From Paulownia fortunei (lineage: Eukaryota; Streptophyta; Magnoliopsida; Lamiales; Paulowniaceae): a stretch of 64,000 bases of DNA. The stretch covers positions 2,029,229 through 2,093,228 of the forward strand of contig CM033110.1 of the NCBI GenBank assembly GCA_019321725.1, read 5' to 3'. The translations under genes and the position numbers were made by a program. Each line of letters opens with the position of its first letter. The first letter of the stretch is position 1. The notes under the pieces were generated by a model, which worked only from the letters and a program-made list of their open reading frames with translations, searched no databases and was not told the origin of the DNA. Of this stretch, positions 1 to 11,399 are shown in pieces.

Positions 1-43
1 TAACCCCATCCAATTGTCCCCTTCCTATATGCACGCATTTAAA

Positions 44-263
44 ATTCTATCTTATAATTGATATTCAATTACAAAAAGAATTTTCTATTAACAAATGGAT
101 GATGCGAACGTGGCTTGGTCAGTACTACCCGGACATCCAATGACCCGCTTTGAATCCTATATTATAATTGATATCCAATTAAAAATGGGTTGTCGGTTAA
201 TGAATAGATGGTACGAATATAACTTGATTAGTATTGCCCCGTCGTTCTACGGACCATCGAATT
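44..263. repeat. Imperfect tandem duplication, period about 110 bp
   Basis: Two adjacent units share the order of a TATAATTGATAT.CAATTA block, a TTAATGAAT/TTAACAAAT block, a GATGG/GATGC block and a TAGTA/CAGTACT-ACCCCG block, offset by 110 bp (for example ATAATTG at 54 and 164). The left edge is cut by the window start, and a CCATCCAA-like remnant before position 44 hints at a further unit. The unit contains no coding potential that I can support. Confidence 0.6.
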
Positions 264-1025
264 ATAGAAGATTGGTGTTTTTCACGTTTTTCGCCACCAA
301 ACTCCTTGTAATTCACAACCACACCATTGCATGTAGTGGTTGTGTAATGACCCATCTCTCCATGATCTTAGTACTCCATGTGCATTTCACATGTTTTTTC
401 TTCTCTTTGTTTGTTTTGTGTCAAGTGAAATGCTTTGTCTGATTTGGCAAAAGTAGATGTCTGCTGCTTAGGGGAAGTACGGATGATGGTGTGACACAGG
501 TTTGTGTATTGTTGTGTGGGTTGGTCCAGGTTGAATCGGCCCAAGCTGTGTAGGTCTGCCTCAGAGATGAGCCGGTTAAGCCTAGACTCGATTCTAAAGC
601 GGTCCGGGCAAAATTGAAAGTCAGGCTCAATTCGACCCATTAGCTCATAGTGCGCTGATTCCGGGCCTATGCACATGCACTGGGCCAACGGGCCGGGCTT
701 ACGGACTTTTTTAACAAACTTACATGTATATTTTATATCCTAACGTGGATTTGTAAATTTTATTTATTACTTTAAATTATGTCTTAAAATTAGTTATATC
801 CTAAAGTTGGATTATAAATTTAAAACTTTATTATTTAAAGTCTATCATCCTAAAATATAAATTTAATTATTATTTAATTATTTTGAATTTATTACTATAA
901 ATTTAAGTCTTTGTCTTGTCAATTATTTACATAATTAGTATACCTTATTTTTATTTGACAATTGAGTTATACTAATTTTATATTTTAATTTTTATTTGAT
1001 ATATTAGTTAGTATATATTCATCTT
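264..1025. other. Intergenic DNA, no gene seen
   Basis: From 264 to about 710 the sequence is of mixed composition and ends in a run rich in GGGCC/GGGCTT words, which resemble degenerate transposon ends. From 720 onward it is almost pure A/T. The short open frames on both strands have no recognisable domain. Confidence 0.5.
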
Positions 1026-1225
1026 AAGTTTATATTTTAATTTTCATGACTTAGTTTAGTTTATTGTACTTAACACTATTTTATTTTATTATTAATAGTT
1101 TACTTTCTAAGTTATATTTTAATTTTCATGACTTAGTTTAGTATATTATATTTAGTACTATTTTATTTTGTTATTAATAAACTTATTTTCTAAGTTTATT
1201 ATACTTAGTACTATATTATTCTAAA
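1026..1225. repeat. AT-rich tandem repeat, 83-bp unit, about 2.4 copies
   Basis: Units begin at 1026, 1109 and 1192 with AAGTTTAT/AAGTTATA. The first two share a TTTTCATGACTTAGTTTAGT block followed by TTATTTT.TTATTAATA. The third stops after the TACTTAGTACTAT portion. This is a minisatellite-like array in otherwise unstructured AT-rich DNA. Confidence 0.75.
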
Positions 1226-4200
1226 TTTGTATTCTTATCTTATGAATTATCTTTAATATAACAAGTATATAATTATTTAATTAATTATTTTAAGTATATC
1301 ATCTTAATATTTGATATTAATTTTTGATTAATGAATATCCTAAATTTGTTTGATCTGTGTTAATATATATAGGCTTAGATATTATTTTAATATAAATAGA
1401 GTTGGATCATTGGCTTAAACCTCTTCTCTCCTTCTATAAGTTTTTTTTTTTAAAATAACATAAATACATAATTATATATTATAATATATAATAGTATGGT
1501 TTATGACGGGCCTAAACTGTTTCTAAACTTGGATTTGGGCTTAGATAAGTCGATTTACGGGTTAGGTTAAGTTTCATCTATTAGATCCAATAGAGTCCAG
1601 TTTATATATTGAAAATCGATTGAAGTAACTCGTATTGTTTATGGGTCGATTTTGAACTGATTTTTAATAAATCAATTATAAATTGGGCCGGTTAGACCCG
1701 ATCAATTAACAACTATATATATGCGTCATCTTCTATTACAATGATTAAGAAAAGGAAAGGAGATTAAATGGGTGTAAGATATTAAGATGTTTGAAGGGAA
1801 AACAATAAAATGAAGGTATCCAATGAAACAAGTGGGACAGCATAACAGGGAAGCCATACATTATTATTACATTATCATAGTATCATTTTGACATAATTGA
1901 TGATTGGAAAACAACCTAGAAAGGAAGTCTCATATAATGTTAGAAAAAGAAGACAAAAATCAGATCATTAGGAGGGGTGGTTGATACAGTCGTATTCGGT
2001 TCCAAGTGATTGAGCCCAAAGCAGGCTGAATTAGGTAAGAGTTATGTTGGATAATAAATATAAATATGGTCTGTTTTAGGACAATATTTCAAAAAATCTT
2101 TTATATATACAATTCCAAAAAAAATAATCTTCTATAAAATTTGATATCCTTATCCAAACAAGAAGATATGTTATTTTAAAAATGATTTATTTAAATTTAA
2201 ATCACTCAAAATTATTTTAATATCTATCGTCCTTTTTAACAGTATTTTTTTTTTTTATAACGAGAAACCTACGATCACTATCCGTGTATTGGGTAAATTC
2301 CGTTTTCGTGGTGTTCATTAAGTAAATCTCGCTTCCGTGCAATAGACAGCAAACCACGTGGAAGGGCAAAATACATTAGGCAAACCCAATATGACAAAAA
2401 AAATAAAAATAAAATAATATAAAGAATTCAAACTTGAGATATTCGGTATCAAATTTTTACTTTAATACTACTCGACATACTTAGAAGGAGTGACATTATG
2501 TTCTGTAAATCAAAGATTAGAAACAAGAACATGACTTCGGCAAAAAAAATAAAATTCTTTAATATTAATTTCTATGCACATATGTAGACATCCAATGCCA
2601 CTTTCATATGAGACTTCCATGCACCCCACCCCACTCTACCCTCCAACGCTCAAAAAAGGGCAAAAAAAAAAAAAAAAATGGAACTTGGGACTTTGGTGAA
2701 GTTAAGGTCAAATATTTCAACTATTGGTCTCTTGCTCCCTGAAACATTTATTGCCAGATTAATTATAGATCTTGTAAGATCTATAATAATAATGAATACA
2801 CCCATGCTGGATTTGCAGTCCTTATTAGCATCATTTTATTACTAATAACATGTCCCATATTACATTGGTGCCATTTTTCTCAAAACAATTTAATAATTAG
2901 GGTATATTATAAAAACTACCATAATATTTAATTTAATCACAATTTTTTTAATTATTTCTCAAAATTATAAACATCTTTTGAGGTATTACAAATAATTTTT
3001 TGAAATTTATTTTTATTTTATAAATACTCTTTCAATAGGTGTAATTTGTAAAATAAAAAAAATATTAATGAGATATTTGTAATTTACAAAGTTAGATGAA
3101 TTTTTTTTATAAGTAGATATTTTTATAGTTGACTAATTGAGTCATAAAGCCAATTTTTTTTTTGTTTTTTTTGGGATTAAAAATAATGAAGGCGAAGAGT
3201 GACATGTGAAATGTTCGGATTAAGCTAAAAAATATGGATTATTACATCCCAATAAACTTAATAATTGCTCAAGTACTGTTCAATTGCATAAGTTGATAAA
3301 TATTTGACCTTGAAAAATAAAAATAAAAATTAAGCTAATAATTGTGTGTGGAATAATTTGCATGGTAATGCAATTAGATCTTTGGGCTATTCATTAAAGT
3401 AAATAATAAAAATAAAAATAAAAAACAAGGGTTTGATCATTGGGTGGTCACGGGAAGGTCCTCGATGGCCACTAACATACTCATTTTGTCAATTAGATTT
3501 GTCAATTATTACAGTATAAATATATTAAAAAATTAAATAATTTAATTTGTATTGTAACCAACAAACTGTAGAGAGGATTTTCTTTCTTTCATTTTTATGT
3601 GTTCATGGGTCTTAGAATTTTACATTTATCATTACCTATAACATGACAATATAAAGATAGACGTATTGTACCAAACACGCATTAGATAATATTACATGAC
3701 ACACCATCGTCATTAGACGTATCTATAAATTAAATAATTTTTTTTGATATGTTGGTTGATCTGTGTTCGACGTGTCAATTGATATATATGACACATTTAT
3801 AAAATAATTTTTTTTATATATTTTTAAAAATATAAGAATATTAAAAAATTAAAAACTAATTTTTTTAAAATTACTTAAAAAATAGTATTACCTAATCTAG
3901 ACTCACTTTTTTTTTCTCTTTACATTTCTTTATGGAAATTAAAAATCAAAACTCCCCCCCCTCCCCAAATCATATTGATAAATCACAATAGTAAAATTTC
4001 GACGCCATTACGCGCATAAATATCATTTTTCATTATATTTGCACAATATCATTATAAACTCGTTACCAAGGAATACAATGCATGTGTATATATGTATATC
4101 TATGTATGTATATATATATTACTTATATAATATAAATATATTAATATATATGGAGAGTATTCTATAATTCTTAAAAACTATCATATTATACCAATATTTG

Positions 4201-4320
4201 TGTCGTTGTGTTTATATCAGCACCCTATATGCAGCACTCAAAAGTCGTTTGTTGAATTACCAAAGCATCTCTCACTATGCTATGGTTCAAAACTATTCAC
4301 AAATAATAAGCCATAGTCGG
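1226..4320. other. AT-rich intergenic DNA
   Basis: No exon, RNA gene or intact transposon is recognisable. The stretch holds many homopolymer A/T runs. A GGGCC/GGGTTA-rich block at about 1505-1710 may pair with the similar block near 660-710 as the ends of an old non-autonomous element. A (TA)n run lies at about 4100-4150. Confidence 0.4.
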
Positions 4321-4329
4321 GCATCCGAT

Positions 4330-4501
4330 AACAATGGATGGTTTTGTAAAATTTAAAACATGTTCTATTAAGATTTTTAAAAACTTAAAAATCAGCCTCG
4401 TCCGGATCCAACATGTTAAATCCGTATTATAATTTTAAATATAATAAAAAATATAATTTTTTAAAATAACACTACTATTTTTTTAAATATAAATTACACA
4501 T

Positions 4502-4535
<34 letters not shown>

Positions 4536-4684
4536 AAATAAAAAATAAATAAAAATTTAAATAGGATGAATTTGAAAATTAAAAATCAAGATCCACTCCA
4601 AACTCGTTTATAATTTTAAAAATTCACCCAAATAGGACAGGTTTGGGGCGGATCCGGATTTAGAACCTCATTGCCATCCCTACA
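4330..4684. mobile_element. Probable MITE with GGATGGCAAT-type end
   Basis: An AT-rich core containing a (TA)n microsatellite (about 4508-4532) is flanked by GC-richer arms with paired words such as CCGGATCC and TTGGGGCGGATCC. The right end reads ATTGCCATCCCT, the complement of the AGGGATGGCAAT start common in plant hAT-type MITEs. Similar arms recur at about 42225-42575. The left boundary is uncertain. The element abuts the hAT-like element that begins at 4688. Confidence 0.35.
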
Positions 4685-5015
4685 ATTAGACCTGACCACG
4701 GTTCAGGAATCGTCGGTTCCACGGTTCAAGAAAATCATGACCCTTAACCTTAACCGTCAAGGCCGGTTACGATCCGGGTTCCGGAACCGCCGTCCGATTA
4801 CGGTTACGGTTCAGGTTAACCAACGTTCCGGTTTCGACCCTTATATTTTATTTTATTTTTAAAAAAAATTTGAACTTAAATTTGCAAAAAATATTGTTAA
4901 TTTTTTAACTTAATGAAAAAAAATAGCTAAAATTAAGCATATGGTCAAAAATAAAAGTGACTAAATTAATTTATGAAATTTCAAAAAATAATTTTTCAAT
5001 TTATACTGCATTGAT

Positions 5016-6631
5016 TGCTACAACTTTAAGGTTGTAAACCCAAGTGCAGGTTGTAGTAAGTAATAAATTTCTCGTGAGTCCGAGGTCGATCCACAGGAAA
5101 GTTGTTTGAAGAATTCAAGTTTATATTTATAAAAAGATGGAGTTATGTGAATAAAAAATATATGAACAATTAATGTATGATGTAACTAAAGAAAAAAACC
5201 GAAGTAATAAAAGTACTGAGGATTAGGGATCCACTCTGAGTTTTGGATAGAGAAATGGTTATTTATTCTTTTTACCTCTATTAATTGCCACAATTGGAAT
5301 CCATACATAATGAAGGTTCCAATGGGAAGATATTATCAAGTAACTCATGCAATAACCTAATCATGATATTGTCTTACTATTGCAAATTATCTCTTAACGC
5401 CAACACTTATTTATGGGATCAAGCATTTATGTACTCCTTCACAACACAATCAAGGTTTCACATTAGCAGTCGGTGGGGTAAAACCGTACAATAAGCTAAA
5501 TGAACCCAAGTATTTGTTGTGCCATTGGAGATACATAAATCAAGAATCACCACAAAAACAAGTAGGGTTTAGATCAAAAATAATAATAATAATACAACAT
5601 ACTTAAACAATTTCTACCCTTATAACCATTTCTCTTCCTCCATCAAGAGATTCACCATTTTTCCTCAGCAAAATAAAATTTAGAAAGACATAATAAAAGT
5701 AACAAAGACTAAAAATATAAGAGAAACTAGAGAATGCATTTCTATTACTACTAGAAAACTTACAACACTAGAAAACATACAAACTAGATAACTTAGCCTA
5801 AAGAAACCCTCTACCCCCCCCCCCCCCATTTACAAGATGAATACATGGCCTATTTATAGTACTTGGAGTAAGCTAGAGGCCAAACAAATAATGGAGGGGT
5901 TAATCAAGTGGTATGCTAGTTGCCAAGAGTTGGTAAGTTGTTACACAAATTTCTCATCCACTGAATTGAATTATATTTTTCGGTCAGATACAGCCAGATT
6001 TTGAAGATACGTGAAGAACAAAAATTGTAGATCTTTCAATTCTGATATATTTTCATATATCTTTTGTCAAATTTGGCGATCGGATGAAGGAGATATGGTC
6101 AAATTACTGAGTCATGTCCAAGAGCCGCCCTGTAACATCAGCAGCAACTTGCAGCCTATGGTTTTACCATTTCGACACATTTTCACACCATCTTGTCTTC
6201 ATCAAACTTGTTTATTTACCTCTTGGGTATAACATATCCGAATTTCAGACCAAAATAAATTTGGGCTCAAGATATATAACCGAATTGGTAAAATAAGTCA
6301 ATACTGGGCTGAACTCTGATCCGAATTTTGGTGATCCATTTTGTGTAATTACTTGGATGAATTTTCTGCTATCATCAAGACTGAATTGGGCTGAGCCTCC
6401 AACATAAAAGTTGTACATTTATCTCTTGGCTTTCAAATGAAACAAGCTTCAGGTCCATAGAGCTTTTGATCATGAAGTTATGCTCAAATTACAAAAACTG
6501 CATAAGTCTGAAAACATGCTTCCATTTATTCCCTAACACAAAACATTAATAAAACAAGAATATTAACAAGAATAAAGCAAGAAAAGTATAAATGATTTGA
6601 TCTAAAAATATGTAAAAATATGCACTTATCA
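5016..6631. mobile_element. Solo LTR nested in hAT-like copy A (TSD TTGAT)
   Basis: The insert begins TGCTACAAC and ends CACTTATCA, so it has TG...CA termini, and it is bordered by a 5-bp direct repeat TTGAT (5011-5015 and 6632-6636). Copy B of the host element has GCATTGATAAAGCAC at the corresponding place, an uninterrupted pre-insertion site. No retrotransposon protein is encoded inside, so it is a solo LTR or a short non-coding LTR element. From the complementary strand it starts TGATAAGTGCAT, which resembles LTR starts of some plant Ty3/gypsy elements. That lineage and the minus orientation are inferences. Confidence 0.8.
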
Positions 6632-6995
6632 TTGATAAAACACAATTTACTAAATTTTGATTTTTGGAGTTAATGTTATCATATAAAATCGATGCAACAT
6701 TACAATAATTTAATAATACTAAATGAGAAATTGAAAAATAAACACTAGATATTATAAAGTAGCATCATTAGATAATTTTAAAAACTTTACTTATTATTAA
6801 GATGAAATATATAATGTTTAAATATAGGACTTGATTTATAACTTGTTGCAACTAATTAATTAAATTTAAAGAGGGGCACAACACCAATTATATTGATTTT
6901 AAAAAACAAGACACACAATTTGAGGTGAAAAAAATGAAAAAAATAAATTATGAGACTTATTTATACACTTATTCAAAATTATAAACATATTATCC

Positions 6996-7055
6996 ATTAT
7001 CTCAATTAGTTAGAATGTTCTATTAATAAATTGGAGGTAATGAGTTCAAGACTTC
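6996..7055 (+). repeat. tRNA-Ile-like module within hAT-like copy A
   Basis: A 60-bp stretch aligns without gaps to the D-arm to T-arm part of eukaryotic tRNA-Ile(AAT): CTCAATTAGTTAGAA for the D-arm/A box, TATTAATAAA for the anticodon loop and GAGTTCAAGACT for the T-arm/B box. Acceptor-stem pairing is not retained, so it is not a functional tRNA. The homologous module in copy B at 47228-47287 is better preserved. Confidence 0.55.
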
Positions 7056-7389
7056 TATCTCACTCTTTATACAAGTTTTGTTAAAAATAAAAATAAAATT
7101 AAAAAATTAAAAAACCGTCGGATCGGGCCTAGCGGTTCCTGCCTGTGGAACCGCCGAGTCGGGCCTGACGATTTCTGATTCGATAAAATCATAACCGGTC
7201 CGTGGACTCACGGATCAAACCCGCGAACTGTGGCCAACGGGTTCTGACTTGTTGACCATGGTTCGGTCACGGATTCTGACCCATTGACCACGTCGATCAT
7301 AGATCGGGTTCGTTCGGACCCGATCCCGTAGTCGGATCTGCCTACAATTGATGGTGATAAACAAAGGTTCATTTTTTTTTTATCAAAAC

Positions 7390-7750
7390 TCAAGCTCTTT
7401 TATTGTTTTTAATAATTTGAGCGGTGATCAAATTGACTTACTTTCAATCATCGATTGAATTGGTCAAATCAATTTAATCGTAGTCCGATATATTTAATAA
7501 AAATTAAATATTTTTTTATTATATTATATAAAATAATAATATAATAAATTAATTATTATATATTAATAAAAAAATTAATTAAAAAAATATATAACAAAAC
7601 TCAAATTCAAATAATAAATTTAAAATTTTTTTAAAAAATATTTATTTAATTAATTTTGTTCGATGTAATCAAATTATGATTAATTAAAGTTGATTTGGAC
7701 TACCGATTTCTAAACAAATTGGCCAATTCAATCAACTTTTTAAAACAATG
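7390..7750. mobile_element. MITE-like element, family shared with 29868-30275
   Basis: The ends approximate inverted repeats (ATTGTTTTTAATAATTTGA against ATTGTTTTAAAAAGTTGA). The AT-rich core matches the complement of the core near 30100-30225, including TAATAATATAATAAATTAAT and AAAAATATATAACAAAA. The arms carry GATCAAATTG/CAAATTGGCC words. The precise ends and TSD are uncertain. Confidence 0.45.
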
Positions 7751-8595
7751 AGCCCATCAATTAACATGAACATCAATTTACTATAAATATGCTTTCCCAA
7801 AACCCCAATAAAAGTATACCGTACTATAATATGCTTTACTTTTTTCATCTTAGTTGGTCCGTGACTTCCCACAAGCATTGGAGAATTTGAACCCATTTCA
7901 GATATTAATTTGTGAATCAATAAGCTCTATAGCATAGAGATTTTAATTTAACTAGGTGGACATGTGGAAACGAACATATTCTTGTGGAGTAGTTAATTTT
8001 AATATTTCACAATAGTGAAAAAGTTTTTATGATCATAGGAAAAACAAATTATTAAATTAGTTGTCCTCTCTCCTACCTTCTTTTATTGATAAAAAAAAAA
8101 AAAAATTGATGTGTGTAGATAGAAATAGAATCAATTTAAATTTGAACCTATTCCCTTTTAAAAAATTTAAATAATATAAATAGATCGGATATTGAATTTT
8201 TTTAATTTCAAGCCCAATTGATCCAGACTCGATTGGTTTGATTTTTTTTATTTTCTTAAAAAATTAAATTTTTAAATTTTTTTAATAATATTATTATAAA
8301 AATATAAATTTAATATTTTTTTAATTATAAAATAAATTTAGTATTTGCCGAATCTACCAATTAAATATGAATTTGAAACAAATCTAATCTATTGAATCAA
8401 TAAAAAATTTAATGGATCATTGGATCCAAATAAATTTGGTTTGACCCGATCCGAACTAACCCACTGCCATCATCTGTCTGTGGAGGGAAGAGAAGAGAAG
8501 ACAAAGATTGGTGTGTGTGTTAAGCCTTAGTGTAGTTGCACCACCACCATGTGACTGATCTCATCTGCTGCCTTCTTACCATTAAAGGCTTTCAA
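7751..8595. other. Intergenic/promoter-side DNA
   Basis: No gene is recognised. The region from about 8140 to 8460 has GC-richer arms (GATCGGAT..., GGTTTGACCCGATCC) around an AT-rich core and is probably another old MITE. A TG-rich and GA-rich stretch near 8480-8525 lies upstream of the next gene. Confidence 0.4.
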
Positions 8596-8609
8596 GATTT
8601 CACACACTA

Positions 8610-8712
8610 AATATCTCTCTCTCTCCCCAGTAAATGACTCTGTCGGCCTTTTGTCTAAGATCAGGTGCAGACTCTGTCCTCTCTCTCTATCTCTATCTCT
8701 CTCTCTCTCCTC
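8610..8712 (+). promoter_or_regulatory. CT-rich leader upstream of the 8816 gene
   Basis: Two pyrimidine tracts made of CTCTCT/CTATCT repeats (about 8611-8627 and 8675-8710) lie 100-200 bp before the start codon. Such CT (Y-patch/GA) tracts are typical of plant core promoters and 5' UTRs. No clear TATA box could be assigned. Confidence 0.45.
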
Positions 8713-8815
8713 TTTTTCCCTTCTGAAATCCAGATCCATTACAGGCTTTTAAATCCTGGAAAAGGGCCTCTTAGATCTTCCAACAAAGGGACACAGATTT
8801 AAGTACCATTTTCTA

Positions 8816-10196
8816 ATGGCTCCACTCCAAGACTCCTGCCTTATCAGTAAGGTACTTTTGCTTTGTCTATTCTTGGTTTTCATCACTTCAACATTCATTT
8901 CTGCTCACTCTCAACACCAACCACCACAAAGTTTTGAGCTTTTTGGTAGAAGAAGAATTTTGCTAGAGTTGGATGATGAGGATGAGCCAATCATCAAGAA
9001 GAAAGCCAGTTCCACTACTATTTCTGCCACAAGTGGTAAGACAAAAATGTCAGCCAAAAACCAAACAAAACTCATCAAGCCTTCTTCAACTCCATCCAAG
9101 AACCAAACCAAGCTCATTAAAGCCACCACTGGTGCATTCAAGAACCAAACCAAGCTCATTAAACTACCCTCTGATTCAGCAAGAACAAAACCAAGCTCAT
9201 CAAAACCAGTTCAGGTTCCATTCAAGATTCTACTGCACCAGCTATCAAACCCCAGCTCAAGAAACTTAACTCCACCTCAAATTCAACTACCAAAGGCGGT
9301 TCACTTTCAACCAAGAAGTCATCAGATCTACCTAAACTGAGCTCATCCAAGAACAAAACAACCAAGCCCAGTACCAGCCAAGAAACCAAAGCCCAGCTAG
9401 AAAAGGGTTTCAGTGAGTCCAAGTCTAAGAGCCCAGATAAGGCCCAGCCCAAGAAGCCCCAAAAGCAGCCCAGCTGGATTGATCAAGAAGATGATGACGA
9501 CTTGGTTTCTGAGTTCAGAGACCTCCCATCCAAATTCCAAGAAACTTTTGTCCCAGATTTGGACAGATTTCCAAAACCTCAAGAGTTTACCTCACAAAGT
9601 ACAACAAGGAATTCACCAAGGGATTCAAACCATATGTTGGCAACAAATATGCACCAACCATTGCTTCCATAGTCTCATTCGCCTTCATCATCATCCCTCT
9701 CATTCTTGTTTCACTCATTTTCAATAGGATCAAAGCTTATTTCTCACTCCAAAAGCTCTTGATTTTCATCCAAGTGTATCTTGCCATATACTTCACCATC
9801 CTTGGCTTATCCTCATTGGTCACTGGGCTTGAGCCACTCAGGTTTTTCTACTCAACTTCTCAGTCCACTTATGTGTGCGTCCAAGTGTTCCAAACCTTAG
9901 CGTATGTGTTGTACCTCTTGCTGCTATTGATGTACTTGGTTCTTGTTTTCTCCACCGAGACTGGGCTGGCCACCAAGCTATTGGGCCTCGGCCAAACCTT
10001 TGTGGGCTTTGCAGTTGGGCTGCATTATTACATCACAGTGTTTCACAGGGCTGTGTTGCATCAGCCTCCCAAGACAAGTTGGAAGGTGCACGCACTATAT
10101 GCCACGTGTTACCTTATGATTTGTCTATTAGGTAGGATTGATAGGAGGAAGAAGGCTTACTTGGAAGAGGGTGGAGAGGAGGGGAAAAAGAGTTAA
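8816..10196 (+). CDS. Uncharacterised plant membrane protein with KNQTKLIK repeats (two apparent frameshifts)
   Basis: The gene is a single exon of about 460 codons. It opens with a signal peptide (residues 1-30, hydrophobic LLLCLFLVFITSTF), then an acidic patch and a Lys/Ser/Thr-rich low-complexity region in which KNQTKLIK occurs at residues 81-88, 95-102 and 109-116. A fourth copy (KNKTKLIK) follows only after a change of frame at about 9178-9181. A second change of frame at about 9560-9580 joins an acidic segment (DQEDDDD...) to a C-terminal half with about five membrane spans (IASIVSFAFIII, IQVYLAIYFTIL, VLYLLLLLMYLVL, VGFAVGLHYYITV, LYATCYLMICLL) and a charged tail. Each shift equals one missing base. 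Apart from them all three frame segments read cleanly, so base errors in the assembly are as likely as a young pseudogene. I recognise this as a plant-only membrane protein type but know no function for it. Confidence 0.65.
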
Positions 10197-11130
10197 GTCA
10201 TTTTTCTTTTTCTTTTTCTTTTGTTAAATTTCTCTTTATCTTTTGTTTCTGTTTTATGAAAACTTTAATTTTGACAAGAAGCAGAAAAGAATTGCTTCCC
10301 ATATTTTACAAAAAATGTAATTTATTAAGTCTATTAATTAAGAAAGAATCTCATTAAAACCTTAATTTATTCAAAAGTTTTCATGCCGAACATAATGTTG
10401 GGATTGTATGTTTTATTGGAAGTAGATTTACAATCATATTGGAGTACAATATGAAGTAGCTGTTATAGATCGACAATTATTAACTTGAACATTTTGATAT
10501 AATTCTTTTAATTGTGTGTCACATCATGAATATTCATCTTTCATGTGGTTGACCTGGAATATATAGAAATTTTCTGGATTCTTTTTTTTGTTAAATGGAT
10601 TAGGGTCATTTTAGAGGGATATGTAACACACATCTAATGTAACATTGATCATTAGATTATAGTAGTGAATATTTTATATTTTATTCATTAAAAGATTTCA
10701 CATTGGATCGATGAGATCTTAGCTTAATGGTTAAACATAGCTAAATTTTATATTTAAGTTATGAGTATGTATTTCATTATCTATTATTTTTTAGTATATA
10801 TTGAATAAATTATTAATTAATATATTAATATAATAAAATAACTATAGTTTCTCTTTAAAAAAATCTCATATGTGCGTAGCTGCACAGAATACTAGGGTAA
10901 ATATTCCTCCGTACAGGGCAAAGGGCAAAAAAAGTTGGTGTGTTGTTAGATATGACCTTGAATTTATAAAGGAATGAAAAGAGAGTTGGAAAAAAAGATT
11001 TACTGTATTAGATAGTTAATTTAATGTATTAATTACCAACTGTTAATCGAAAGTGTTGGGGATGTTGCAAATGACTATGAATTGTATTAATCTATTGATC
11101 CTAAAAGAATTAATACTCATTAGTCATCCT
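10197..11130. other. 3' flank and intergenic DNA
   Basis: The first 200 bp are probably 3' UTR. Around 10712-10790 a TAGCTTAATGGTTAAA word followed by a weak T-arm-like word resembles a very degenerate tRNA-derived SINE, but I cannot define its ends. Nothing else is recognisable. Confidence 0.35.
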
Positions 11131-11159
11131 GTATCAAATATTTTTTTTTTCACTGTTCA

Positions 11160-11290
11160 AGTTAGGTAATGTTCGAGAGTTGGCTTGTTACTTGTAATAC
11201 AATAAGTCATTATGTGTGTGGTTGTACCGACGAAAACTCTCAAATCAGAAATAATGAGAATTTGAAAAATATATTTGAAAGTTCATCGTC
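11160..11290 (-). repeat. Left (3') LTR remnant of the gypsy element
   Basis: The segment contains GAGAGTTGGCTTGTTACTTG, AATACAATAAGTCATTATG, CGACGAAAACTCTC and AAAATATATTTGAAAG in the same order as the right remnant, with many substitutions and small indels. Confidence 0.6.
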
Positions 11291-11399
11291 GATAATAAAA
11301 AATTGAGATGTTCACATCCTTAGTTTGCACGTATCCTTCGAATTCATTGGTTGTTCTCCACTTCATTTTTCCAATTGTCATCTTCTTCTTCTTCTTCTT

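Larger units (their letters stand above)
4688..7341. mobile_element. hAT-like non-autonomous element, copy A (8-bp TSD)
   Basis: The element is flanked by a perfect 8-bp direct repeat CTACAATT (4680-4687 and 7342-7349), the target-duplication length of hAT transposons. The ends are imperfect inverted repeats: AGACCTGACCACGG on the left and, read inward from the right, GCAGATCCGACTACGG. Both arms are rich in CGGTTC/GAACCG words and the interior is AT-rich. It encodes no transposase. It is homologous to copy B at 46490-47486 along the whole of copy B. The extra length is explained by the solo LTR at 5016-6631. Assignment to hAT rests on TSD length and the lack of any other fit. Confidence 0.75.

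Noticed and set aside
368..688. 106-codon minus-strand frame at the left edge
   Set aside because: No domain was recognised. The region has transposon-like GGGCC words and no splice or promoter support.
5016..6631. CRISPR-like or other prokaryotic-type arrays anywhere in the window
   Set aside because: The window is plant nuclear DNA. The repeats found are tandem duplications, microsatellites and transposon ends, with no regular repeat-spacer pattern.
6996..7055. A functional tRNA-Ile gene in either hAT-like copy
   Set aside because: Acceptor-stem pairing is absent and the T-arm is mutated in both copies, so only a tRNA-derived relic is reported.
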